Shown here: positions 1 through 5,166 of the stretch, piece after piece | How the letters are laid out: every line of letters starts with the position of its first letter | How positions within the stretch are numbered: the first letter of the stretch is position 1 | Assembly (NCBI GenBank): GCA_028275245.1 | Contig: JAPWVA010000105.1 | Span: forward strand, 1-5,441 | Reading direction: 5' to 3' | DNA length: 5,441 nucleotides | Source of the DNA: Actinomycetota bacterium | GTDB taxonomy: Bacteria; Actinomycetota; Geothermincolia; Geothermincolales; RBG-13-55-18 | Program-made: the position numbers and the translations under genes | Notes under the pieces: generated by a model | Told to the model about the DNA's origin: nothing | Databases searched by the model: none | Seen by the model: only the letters and a program-made list of their open reading frames with translations

Positions 1-114
1 GAGGGTAGCTATCTTCGCTCCACGGGAATTCCCTCGCCCTGGACGTTCTCCCATGCTAAGCATTCCGTTCCCGGGCCCCATTGGGGCTTGCCACCCCAAT
101 GAGGAGAGGTGAGA
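1..114. other. Left flank and leader of the histidine kinase gene
   Basis: No gene is supported here. Two plus-strand frames are open from the window edge (to a TGA at 100-102 and to a TGA at 110-112), but their translations are short and Pro/Ser-rich with no recognisable C-terminal domain. A perfect 11-bp palindrome, ATGCTAAGCAT, lies at 53-63, and a stem-loop at 79-101. I see no convincing -35/-10 pair, so the promoter of the downstream kinase is either weak or left of the window. Confidence 0.5.
79..101 (+). promoter_or_regulatory. Stem-loop abutting the kinase Shine-Dalgarno
   Basis: CATTGGGG (79-86) and CCCCAATG (94-101) are perfect 8-bp inverted arms around the 7-nt loop CTTGCCA. The last arm base is the first base of the purine-rich SD stretch GAGGAGAG (101-108). 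CCCC at 76-79 could alternatively pair with GGGG at 83-86, so two mutually exclusive foldings exist. There is no T-tract, so this is not an obvious intrinsic terminator. A role in translation control or as an operator is inference. Confidence 0.4.
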
Positions 115-1749
115 GTGGACGCGAAGCGGTACCGGCCCGCCGGAGGCGGTGCCGGGATGGAGGCGGAATTACTGGCAAGGATACTCAGTCTCCCGGAAGA
201 TCCTGGGAAGGCCCTTTCCGAAGTCCTGCGCCATGGCGGGGAGGTCACCGGCGCCGATGCTCTATTGTTCCAGCGGGTGCGGGGGGAACTGGTCATCACC
301 GAGGCCTCCTGGGGAGCCCCCCGGGGCCTGGAGCCGGTTGACCTGGCCCAGGGCTACTTGTGCCTCCATGTACTAAGCAGGGAGGGCGGGGAACCCGTCC
401 TTTTGGATCGCAAGGAGCTCGCCCCCTTCGCCTCCACCGACCCGGTACTGAGGGCGGGCGATTATTCGTCCTGCCTGGCCCAGGTGGTGGAGGGAACGGG
501 TGGCGCCTTGCTTTTGTTCTACCGGGAAGGGACTCAGCCAGGCCTCCGGGATAGGGATGCGACGAGGCTCCTGGCCTTGGCGGTGCGGAGGGAATGGGAG
601 AGGAAGCGCCTGGCCGAGAAGGCCAGGGAGGCGGAGGACAAGTTCGCCGCCCTCATCAACGCCGCACCCGAGGGATTCGTTATCACCGACGGGACGGGGA
701 GGATCGTCTTCTGGAACCGGGGCGCCGAGGAGATCTTCGGGTGCTCCCCCGAGGAAACCCTGGGCCGCCCGGTACTCTCCATCGTGCCCGAGGAAAGGAG
801 GGAGGCCTGCCGTCGCGAGTTGTTGGGGGGGAAGGCGATGGGGGAGATAGGATTGGTGGGCAAGGTCTTCGAGGCAGAGGGGAGGAGGGTGGACGGGTCG
901 GTTTTCCCCATGGAGGCGTCGGTGACCTCCTGGCAGACGGGGCGGGGAAAGTACTACGGCATCGTTATCCGGGACATCACCTGGAGGAAATCGGTGGAGG
1001 AGGACCTGAGGCGTAGCTTGCAAGAGCTGGGGGAATTCGCCGATATCGTGGCCCACGACCTGCGCAACCCCCTCACCCTCATGGGAGGGTACGCCCAGAC
1101 CGCCCTGGGTTCCCTGGAGGAGGGAGACACGGCGACCCTCCGGGCCTGCCTGGAGGGGATCGAGAGGGCGGCGCGCCGGGGCCTGGATTACCTGGAGTCG
1201 CTGCTCTCCTTCACTCGGGCCGGGAGGAGTCTTCCTTCCCTGGCGCCGGTGGACCCACGTATGATCCTACCCGGGGTGCTGGAGGAGCTGGGGGAAAGGA
1301 TCCGGTCCGTCGGCGCTTCCATCCGGGTCCACGAACCCCTCCCTCCGGTCATGGCCGACCCGGCGCACCTGCACCAGGTACTGGTTAACTTACTGGACAA
1401 CGCCCTGAAGCACGGCAGGCCGCCAGCGGGGACCCCTGAGGTGGAGGTGGGGGCCGAGACCGTCGGCGGTGAGGCGGTGTTCTTCGTCCGCGACAACGGA
1501 CCGGGCATCCCCGAGGAGATAAGGGAGAGGATCTTTCAACCTTTCCGCCGTTTCTCGGAAAGCGGCGAGCCAGGGTTGGGCATCGGGCTGAGCATCGCCA
1601 AGAGGCTCTTGGAACTGGCCAACGGCAGGATCTGGGTGGAACCCAACCCGGCGGGCGGCTCCGTCTTCCGCTTCACCCTGCCCCTGGCCTCTCCCGGCCC
1701 CGCCTCCCGGCAGCCCCTCGGCAAGGGTCCCCGGGAAATGGCCCGTTGA
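115..1749 (+). CDS. Soluble PAS-domain sensor histidine kinase
   Basis: This is a two-component sensor kinase that would autophosphorylate on a His and pass the phosphate to a response regulator. Numbering is from GTG 115 (544 aa). Residues about 15-160 form a GAF-like but divergent sensor region, ending in a charged linker helix. Residues about 174-288 are a PAS domain (start motif AAPEGFVITD; W200-N201 in GRIVFWNRGAEEIFG). The HisKA H-box is IVAHDLRNPL with phospho-acceptor H314. HATPase_c has its N-box at NLLDNALKHG (N429), G1 at DNGPG (460-464), an F-box QPFRRF, and G2 at GLGIG (487-491). All catalytic motifs are intact. There is no signal peptide or membrane segment, so it should be cytosolic. 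Start choice: GTG 115 lies 8 nt after AGGAG (102-106), whereas GTG 109 has no spacer. ATG 157, 10 nt after GGAGG (142-146), is a serious alternative. No response regulator lies in the window, so the partner and signal are unknown. Confidence 0.93.
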   Translation: MDAKRYRPAGGGAGMEAELLARILSLPEDPGKALSEVLRHGGEVTGADALLFQRVRGELVITEASWGAPRGLEPVDLAQGYLCLHVLSREGGEPVLLDRKELAPFASTDPVLRAGDYSSCLAQVVEGTGGALLLFYREGTQPGLRDRDATRLLALAVRREWERKRLAEKAREAEDKFAALINAAPEGFVITDGTGRIVFWNRGAEEIFGCSPEETLGRPVLSIVPEERREACRRELLGGKAMGEIGLVGKVFEAEGRRVDGSVFPMEASVTSWQTGRGKYYGIVIRDITWRKSVEEDLRRSLQELGEFADIVAHDLRNPLTLMGGYAQTALGSLEEGDTATLRACLEGIERAARRGLDYLESLLSFTRAGRSLPSLAPVDPRMILPGVLEELGERIRSVGASIRVHEPLPPVMADPAHLHQVLVNLLDNALKHGRPPAGTPEVEVGAETVGGEAVFFVRDNGPGIPEEIRERIFQPFRRFSESGEPGLGIGLSIAKRLLELANGRIWVEPNPAGGSVFRFTLPLASPGPASRQPLGKGPREMAR

Positions 1750-1762
1750 CGGAAATGGCCCG
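1734..1762 (+). repeat. 12-bp direct repeat across the kinase stop codon
   Basis: GGAAATGGCCCG occurs at 1734-1745 and again at 1751-1762 (period 17). The TGA stop (1747-1749) falls between the copies. A partial third copy, CGGGAAAT, is present near 1790. The 50-bp gap 1750-1799 between the convergent kinase and sufB-like genes contains no convincing hairpin with a T-tract, so no terminator is called. The repeat looks like a local duplication. Confidence 0.5.
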
Positions 1763-1799
1763 AACTCCCTTTCCGCTGACCAGCCCCCCGGGAAATCGC

Positions 1800-3035
1800 T
1801 CACAGGGCGCTCCTCTGGGAGATTTCCATCATCTTTTGGATCTCCCTCTCCAGCACCGGTGGAAGTCCCTCGATCCTGACGTTCAAGAAGCCCCTGACTA
1901 TGGTGGCGGTCGCCTCCTCCTCGCTTAATCCCCGGGCCATGAGGTATTCTATCTCCTCCTGGGCGATCTTTCCCACCGCCGCCTCGTGGGACATGTCCAC
2001 GTTGGGCACGGTAGCCTCCAGCTCCGGTATGGCGAGCATGCCTCCCCCTTCCTCCAGGATGAGGCCCCGGCATTCCAGGTGGGCCTTGACCTTCTCCGCC
2101 TCGCCCCTCAAGTGGCCCCGGGCCACGATGCTGCCTCCCAGGGTTATGGCCCGGGAGACCACCTCGGCACTGCAGCGAGGGGCGGATAGGACGACCCGGG
2201 AGCCCACGTCCATCTCCACGCCTGGGCGAGCCACCAAGACGGAATTGAAGCGGGCCACCGCCCCCTCCCCAACCAGTCGGGCGGTGGGATAGAGCTGTAG
2301 GGACCTCACCGGTTCCATGACGATGTAGTTGGAGAGGAACACGCCTCCCTCCTCCACCACGGCACCGCTTCTTGGCCTGACGTCCATACCGGGTACCCAG
2401 TTATGGATCATGGTGAAGGTTATCTTGGCGTTCCTTTTTACGTAGAACTCCGAGATTCCCAGATGAAGAGCCATATCCACCCGGTGGTCGCTGGCACAGC
2501 CGGTGATGATGTGTAGCTCCGAGTTCTCCTCGGCGATGATGATGTTGTGTACTCTCTGCACCAGGCGGGGTGAGCGGATGTACAGGCAAGCCTGAAGCGG
2601 GTAGACGGTGCGGGAGCCCGGCAGGGCCCGTATGAAATAGCCCTCATAGCCGTTGAGCTCCACGTCGGCGGTGTACTTGTCCGCGTCCACCTGCACCACG
2701 TTCCAGAAGTACTCCCAGGCCCAGTCGTACTTGCGCAGGGCTTCTGTGGTGCCTAGGATCTCCACCCCCTTCTCCAGGGCCTTGCGGTGAACGATGGTGT
2801 TGTCCAGCTGCACGAAGGACCCGGACCTGCCCTTGCCGGTGATATCCACGCCCGAGCGGGCCAGCTCCTCCGGGTCCACGTCCCGGATGTCGGAAAGCTC
2901 CTCAGCGTAAGCGCATTCCTGGGGAGTGCACGAATACTGGGAAAGGTCGATGTCGGGGCCGTAGGGAGCGGGCTTGCCCGCGGCCCTCATGGCCCTTTCT
3001 TTGAGCTCCCTGATCCTATCCTCCGGCGATGCCAT
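1800..3035 (-). CDS. sufB: SufB/SufD-family Fe-S cluster assembly scaffold (SmsB-like)
   Basis: This is a scaffold subunit of a SUF-type Fe-S assembly complex, partner of the SufC ATPase encoded just upstream; it acts in the cytoplasm. At 411 aa it is shorter than typical bacterial SufB (about 470-495 aa). The N-terminal part is short (residues 1 to about 110), followed by the beta-helix core (about 140-330). The C-terminal SufC-binding helical region carries the family hallmark: H350-E351 in SHEAAVGKI, then EEIEYLMARGLSEEEA. Conserved-looking Cys are C180 (ITGC) and C322 (HLECRG). C322 is in the approximate place of the catalytic Cys405 of E. coli SufB, which is inferred from motif position only. 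The start is ATG 3035, preceded by AGAGGGGTG about 5 nt away. A TTG at 3107 would add 24 Arg/Gly-rich residues and has no SD, so it was rejected. The gene lies 85 bp after the sufC stop in the same direction, probably one transcript. Whether it is SufB- or SufD-type by phylogeny cannot be settled by eye. Confidence 0.9.
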   Translation of the reverse strand: MASPEDRIRELKERAMRAAGKPAPYGPDIDLSQYSCTPQECAYAEELSDIRDVDPEELARSGVDITGKGRSGSFVQLDNTIVHRKALEKGVEILGTTEALRKYDWAWEYFWNVVQVDADKYTADVELNGYEGYFIRALPGSRTVYPLQACLYIRSPRLVQRVHNIIIAEENSELHIITGCASDHRVDMALHLGISEFYVKRNAKITFTMIHNWVPGMDVRPRSGAVVEEGGVFLSNYIVMEPVRSLQLYPTARLVGEGAVARFNSVLVARPGVEMDVGSRVVLSAPRCSAEVVSRAITLGGSIVARGHLRGEAEKVKAHLECRGLILEEGGGMLAIPELEATVPNVDMSHEAAVGKIAQEEIEYLMARGLSEEEATATIVRGFLNVRIEGLPPVLEREIQKMMEISQRSAL

Positions 3036-3039
3036 CCTT

Positions 3040-3049
3040 TCACCCCTCT
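3040..3049 (-). promoter_or_regulatory. Shine-Dalgarno that decides the sufB-like start
   Basis: On the minus strand GAGAGGGGTG (3049 to 3040) stands 4-5 nt before ATG 3035. This purine block supports the 411-residue product over the longer TTG-initiated reading from 3107. The 85-nt gap to sufC contains no obvious promoter or terminator. Confidence 0.6.
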
Positions 3050-3120
3050 CTTGGTGACTCTCCCCTTGGCGCAGGCGACCTTCCACCCGCCGGCCCCTCC
3101 CGTTCAAACCTCGGCCTGGC

Positions 3121-3879
3121 TCAGCGGGTGCAGCGGGCGCACTCCTCGAAACCGAACTTCCTGATGCCCTCCAGCTGCTCCCTCGGATTGCCGGAACAGA
3201 CTATCCTCCCGTCGCACATCACATGGCCCGTGTCCGCCTCCACGTAGTCCAGGATGTACCCGGTGTGGGTTATGATGAGCCCGCACTTGGTGCGGGTCCT
3301 GCGCCTGTCCTTTTGCAGTAGCTTCCTGATGGCCCGGCCCACCAACTGGAGGTTTTCCATGTCCACCCCCGACTCGGGCTCGTCCAAGAGCACCAGCCTG
3401 GGGTCTTGGGCCAGCAGCTGGAGCAGCTCCGACCTCTTTATCTCCCCGCCGGAGAACCCGTAGTTCACGTCCCTGTCCAGGAAATCCACCAGGTTCATCT
3501 CCTCAGCCATGGCCGAAAGGTCGATCTCCCCACCGGCACAAAGCCTCACCATGTCCCGCAGCGCCAGTCCCCGTATGGTGGGAGGCCTCTGGAACATTAT
3601 CCCAATGCCCCTCTGCGCCCTGAGGTGAGGCTCAAGCCCCGTGATGTCCTCCCCGGCGAAGATTATCCTCCCCCTGGTCACCCGGTAGCGGGGAAAGCCC
3701 ATGATGGCCATGAGCAGGGTGGTCTTTCCCGAGCCGTTGGGCCCGAAGAGGACGTGGGTCTCCCCGAACTTTATCATCAGGTCCACTCCGTGGAGGATCT
3801 CCCTTCCCTCCACCTCCACGTGAAGGTCCCGCACTTCCAGCACCACCTGGTCCCTTGGCTCCTCTTCCCTTTCAGACAT
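3121..3879 (-). CDS. sufC: SufC-family ABC ATPase of Fe-S cluster assembly (SmsC-like)
   Basis: This is a cytosolic ABC-type ATPase that energises Fe-S assembly on the SufB/D scaffold; it is not a transporter. At 252 aa it has the normal SufC length. Motifs: Walker A GPNGSGKTT (46-54), Q-loop Q97 in FQRPPTIRG, signature FSGGEIKRSE (142-151), Walker B LVLLDEPESGVD (162-173, catalytic E167) and switch H205 in ITHTGYI. The FSGGExKR signature and the xSGxD D-loop separate SufC from transporter ATPases. The protein ends FEECARCTR, giving a C247-x2-C250 pair three residues from the end, plus C222 and C228. This pair is absent from E. coli-type SufC as far as I recall. The start is ATG 3879 after AGGAGG (3890 to 3885), spacer 5 nt. 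It is the first gene of a leftward pair with the SufB/D-like scaffold. No transmembrane partner or substrate-binding protein is nearby. Confidence 0.94.
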   Translation of the reverse strand: MSEREEEPRDQVVLEVRDLHVEVEGREILHGVDLMIKFGETHVLFGPNGSGKTTLLMAIMGFPRYRVTRGRIIFAGEDITGLEPHLRAQRGIGIMFQRPPTIRGLALRDMVRLCAGGEIDLSAMAEEMNLVDFLDRDVNYGFSGGEIKRSELLQLLAQDPRLVLLDEPESGVDMENLQLVGRAIRKLLQKDRRRTRTKCGLIITHTGYILDYVEADTGHVMCDGRIVCSGNPREQLEGIRKFGFEECARCTR

Positions 3880-3881
3880 CT

Positions 3882-3890
3882 CCCCCTCCT
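3882..3890 (-). promoter_or_regulatory. Strong Shine-Dalgarno of sufC
   Basis: AGGAGGGGG on the minus strand (3890 to 3882) contains AGGAGG ending 5 nt before ATG 3879. This fixes the sufC start; there is no competing in-frame upstream start with a comparable site. Confidence 0.75.
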
Positions 3891-3918
3891 TATCTCCTCG
3901 CTTCTAGACACGGCCCGC

Positions 3919-3948
3919 CACGATATGGATTATCACGACATGGACTAT
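3919..3948. repeat. 15-bp tandem direct repeat upstream of sufC
   Basis: On the plus strand CACGATATGGATTAT (3919-3933) is followed immediately by CACGACATGGACTAT (3934-3948); the two differ only by two T/C transitions. Read toward sufC this is ATARTCCATRTCGTG twice, 40-69 nt before the sufC ATG. A GATAAT hexamer at the junction is a possible -10, but no -35 sits at the right distance. Tandem half-sites here could be an operator for an Fe-S-responsive repressor. That is inference, and I do not recognise the motif. Confidence 0.55.
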
Positions 3949-3990
3949 TCTACCCGCCCGGACAGAAGAAGAAGCACCCTGACATCATGG

Positions 3991-4200
3991 TCAAATGTGG
4001 TAACCAAGGCTGGCAAGCATCGGGGCAAGGATTGCTCCACCGTTCTGGCGGGCCTTGCCGGGAATCATCGCGACCGCGGACCCCATCCGGGATACCCTGC
4101 CGCCCAGGGGCCCGGAAGCTAGTGCGGGAGTCCGACCCACCGTCCCCGCCTGAGGGGTAGCGGAGGATGAAGCCGGCGGGGGTCCTCTCCGGTCGGGCAC
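3991..4200 (-). CDS. Doubtful short ORF in the sufC upstream region
   Basis: A 69-codon minus-strand frame opening at GTG 4200, with no recognisable SD. The first half is Pro/Ser/Ala-rich and looks non-coding. The second half, from ATG 4086 (MGSAVAMIPGKARQNGG, ending LASLGYHI), has a protein-like composition and could be the tail of a decayed gene or a very small protein. Third-position G/C is less consistent than in neighbouring genes. It overlaps both candidate RNA hairpins, so the two readings compete. I do not recognise a family. It could equally be a chance ORF. Confidence 0.18.
   Translation of the reverse strand: MPDRRGPPPASSSATPQAGTVGRTPALASGPLGGRVSRMGSAVAMIPGKARQNGGAILAPMLASLGYHI
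4024..4059 (-). ncRNA. Candidate nested RNA hairpin II in the sufC leader
   Basis: As minus-strand RNA, GGCAAGG (4059-4053) pairs with CCUUGCC (4030-4024), a perfect 7-bp stem. Nested within it, CCGCC pairs with GGUGG around the 5-nt loop AGAAC, including one G-U wobble that would be a C-A mismatch on the plus strand. A further GCTTGCC immediately downstream on the minus strand (near 4012-4018) could compete with CCUUGCC for the GGCAAG arm, allowing an alternative fold. It lies 17 nt after hairpin I. Function is unknown. Confidence 0.35.
4077..4134 (-). ncRNA. Candidate nested RNA hairpin I in the sufC leader
   Basis: As minus-strand RNA, CGGACUCC (4134-4127) pairs with GGGGUCCG (4084-4077), 8 bp including one U-G wobble. 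Inside, CCGGG (4115-4111) pairs with CCCGG (4091-4087), and CCCUG (4109-4105) with CAGGG (4099-4095) around the loop GGCGG. On the plus strand the wobble becomes a C-A mismatch, so the leftward transcript folds better. No U-tract follows, so it is not an intrinsic terminator. A riboswitch, leader or small-RNA role is inference; GC-rich DNA gives chance hairpins. Confidence 0.35.
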
Positions 4201-4239
4201 AGAGGCCTAACGCCGCCGCATCCACGCTGGCCGTACCGG

Positions 4240-4446
4240 TCAGCTGGTGCCGGGGGCGGACGGCCCTGTCATTTCCCCTTCCTCCCCGGCGAACGGGTGG
4301 GGGCGCAGGGAAGCACGGGCTATCTCCAGGGCCAAGTTGAAGTAGGGGTTATTGTGGCAGGAGAAGAAGGGGCAACGGGCACAGCAACTCTCGTTGAGGA
4401 AAAGGCACAATTTCCTCGCCTCCCCGCTCGGGACCGTTCCTTTCAT
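4240..4446 (-). CDS. Small Cys-rich protein of unknown function
   Basis: I do not recognise this 68-aa product. Five Cys fall within 17 residues: C14, C21, C22, C25 and C30, i.e. C-x6-CC-x2-C-x4-C, followed by H31 and the helix-like stretch NPYFNLALEIARASL. The spacing could bind Zn or an Fe-S cluster; this is inference. The tail (about 50-68) is low-complexity. Support for coding: G/C dominates third positions as in neighbouring genes, and it begins 32 nt after the stop of the TetR-family gene on the same strand, so cotranscription is plausible. The start is ATG 4446 with a weak GGGGAAG about 6 nt upstream. A perfect AGGAGG (4480-4475) overlapping the TetR stop is 28 nt away with no start codon at usual spacing. 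It is not a frame-shifted tail of the TetR protein, because its own frame is closed by TGA at 4494-4492. Confidence 0.45.
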   Translation of the reverse strand: MKGTVPSGEARKLCLFLNESCCARCPFFSCHNNPYFNLALEIARASLRPHPFAGEEGEMTGPSAPGTS

Positions 4447-4463
4447 AAAGGACTTCCCCGAGC

Positions 4464-4480
4464 GGAGGGTTATTCCTCCT
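4464..4480 (-). promoter_or_regulatory. AGGAGG without a nearby start, inside a small hairpin
   Basis: On the minus strand AGGAGG occupies 4480-4475, overlapping the TAG stop of the TetR-family gene. GGAGG (4479-4475) can pair with CCTCC (4468-4464) around AATAAC. No ATG, GTG or TTG lies 4-12 nt downstream. It may be a sequestered SD or ribosome-standby element for the Cys-rich ORF, or simply chance. Confidence 0.25.
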
Positions 4481-5140
4481 ATGATCCACCTTCACCACCC
4501 CGGGAAAGGTGTCGCCCGTCCTCCACCACCAGCTCCACCCGCAAGGTCTTCTCGCCCCTGTCCCTGGATATGCCCCGCAGGAGCACATCCATGAAGTCGT
4601 CCACGAAATCTTTCAGGTCATCCTTGCGCCCTTTCAGGTGCCAGCGAAAGAAGATGTGCTCGATGGTGCCCAGGATGATGGAGCGGAGAAGGTAGGGGTC
4701 CACGTCGTCCCTGAACTCTCCCGATTCCATGCCCTCCTGGATGGCGTCCAGTATGAGCCGAGCCGCCCTTCTCACCTCGCGGTAACTCTCCGTCTCCATG
4801 AAGTTGCGGTTGTGCTTGAGGTCCAAAAGGACCAGGGAGGAGTAATACGGGTTCTCCTTATAAAGCTGGTAGTAGCCGTAGACGATGGCCCGGATGCGAT
4901 TGGCCGCCCCCTTCACATAGGGCGCCATGTGCTCCATGAAATCCACCGCCCTCTTGGTTATCTCGCCCGGGATGGCGAAGAGTAGGTCCTCCTTGCTCCC
5001 GAAATATTCGTAGATGGTGGCCTCCGACACGCCGGCGGCCCGGGCGATCTCGGATATGGTGGCGTTGTAGTACCCCTTCTCGCCGAAGACCTTCAGGGCG
5101 GCATCGATGATGGCTGTGGTTTTATCTCTAAATTTCCCAT
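4479..5140 (-). CDS. TetR/AcrR-family regulator, N-terminal start broken by an apparent 1-nt shift
   Basis: A one-component transcriptional repressor of the TetR type, probably sensing an acyl-CoA or related ligand (inferred from its neighbour). The reading frame runs continuously from after TAA 5174-5172 to TAG 4481-4479. It contains a complete HTH: FRDKTTAIIDAALKVFGEKG, then NATISEIARAAGVSEATIYEYFGSK, followed by an all-helical ligand-binding domain (YYQLYKENPYYSSL, then RSIILGTIEHIFFRWHLKG). No in-frame ATG, GTG or TTG precedes the HTH; the first is GTG 5030, which would remove helices 1-2 and leave 183 aa. An ATG at 5140, 10 nt after AAAGGGGG (5158-5151), is one base out of frame. One extra G in the GGG after it would give a normal 220-aa protein. 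So this is a recent frameshift, an assembly error, or initiation at ATA 5147. The gene is divergent from the AbfD/HpaB-family gene. Confidence 0.85.
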
Positions 5141-5166
5141 AATATATTAACCCCCTTTCTAAATTT
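5127..5166. repeat. 9-bp direct repeat, 31-bp spacing
   Basis: TCTAAATTT occurs at 5127-5135 and 5158-5166, 31 bp start to start, about three helical turns. One copy lies in the first codons of the TetR-family gene, the other next to the palindrome. In such AT-rich DNA a 9-mer repeat can arise by chance. Confidence 0.3.
5151..5159 (-). promoter_or_regulatory. Shine-Dalgarno of the TetR-family gene
   Basis: GAAAGGGGG (minus strand, 5159 to 5151) is followed by TTAATATATT and then ATG 5140, a 10-nt spacing. It marks the likely true initiation site even though that ATG is out of frame with the HTH. The ATA codon at 5147, which is in frame, would be only 3 nt away. Confidence 0.55.

Larger units (their letters stand above)
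3880..4239. other. Long upstream region of sufC without a convincing gene
   Basis: About 360 bp with no well-supported CDS. It contains, reading leftward, a 4-bp stem at 4157-4144, two nested inverted-repeat units (4134-4077 and 4059-4024), and the 15-bp tandem repeat (3948-3919). One short minus-strand ORF (3991-4200) has a protein-like C-terminal half but a poor start. No riboswitch consensus that I know (TPP, cobalamin, T-box, SAM) was recognised. Confidence 0.55.

Noticed and set aside
1..102. 3' end of an upstream plus-strand gene
   Set aside because: The open frame is too short and has no family-like C-terminal sequence; it could not be supported.
373..1056. 227-codon minus-strand ORF inside the kinase gene
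   Set aside because: It is antisense to the PAS region, with Pro/Gly/Leu/Arg-rich shadow composition, no domain and no SD. The plus frame is clearly the coding one.
1750..1799. Bidirectional terminator between the convergent genes
   Set aside because: No stem of useful length and no T-tract on either strand; only a short direct repeat is present.
1390..2073. 227-codon minus-strand ORF spanning the kinase 3' end and the sufB-like 3' end
   Set aside because: It overlaps two well-supported genes in other frames and has a low-complexity translation.
3036..3107. N-terminal extension of the sufB-like gene to TTG 3107
   Set aside because: It adds an Arg/Gly-rich stretch with no SD, while ATG 3035 has a good one and the family needs no such extension.
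3919..3948. CRISPR-like array
   Set aside because: Only two adjacent 15-bp copies with no spacer; a tandem duplication or operator, not CRISPR.
3980..3993. TGACATCATGGTCA dyad as an operator
   Set aside because: The arms are only 4 bp and the region is rich in short chance palindromes; no supporting promoter was found.
3406..4122. 238-codon plus-strand ORF over sufC and its leader
   Set aside because: It is the complement of sufC, rich in His/Pro/Leu, with no recognisable domain.
3950..4225. 91-codon minus-strand ORF in the sufC leader
   Set aside because: GTG start without SD, Arg/Gly/Pro/Ser-rich, no family resemblance; overlaps the structured region in another frame.
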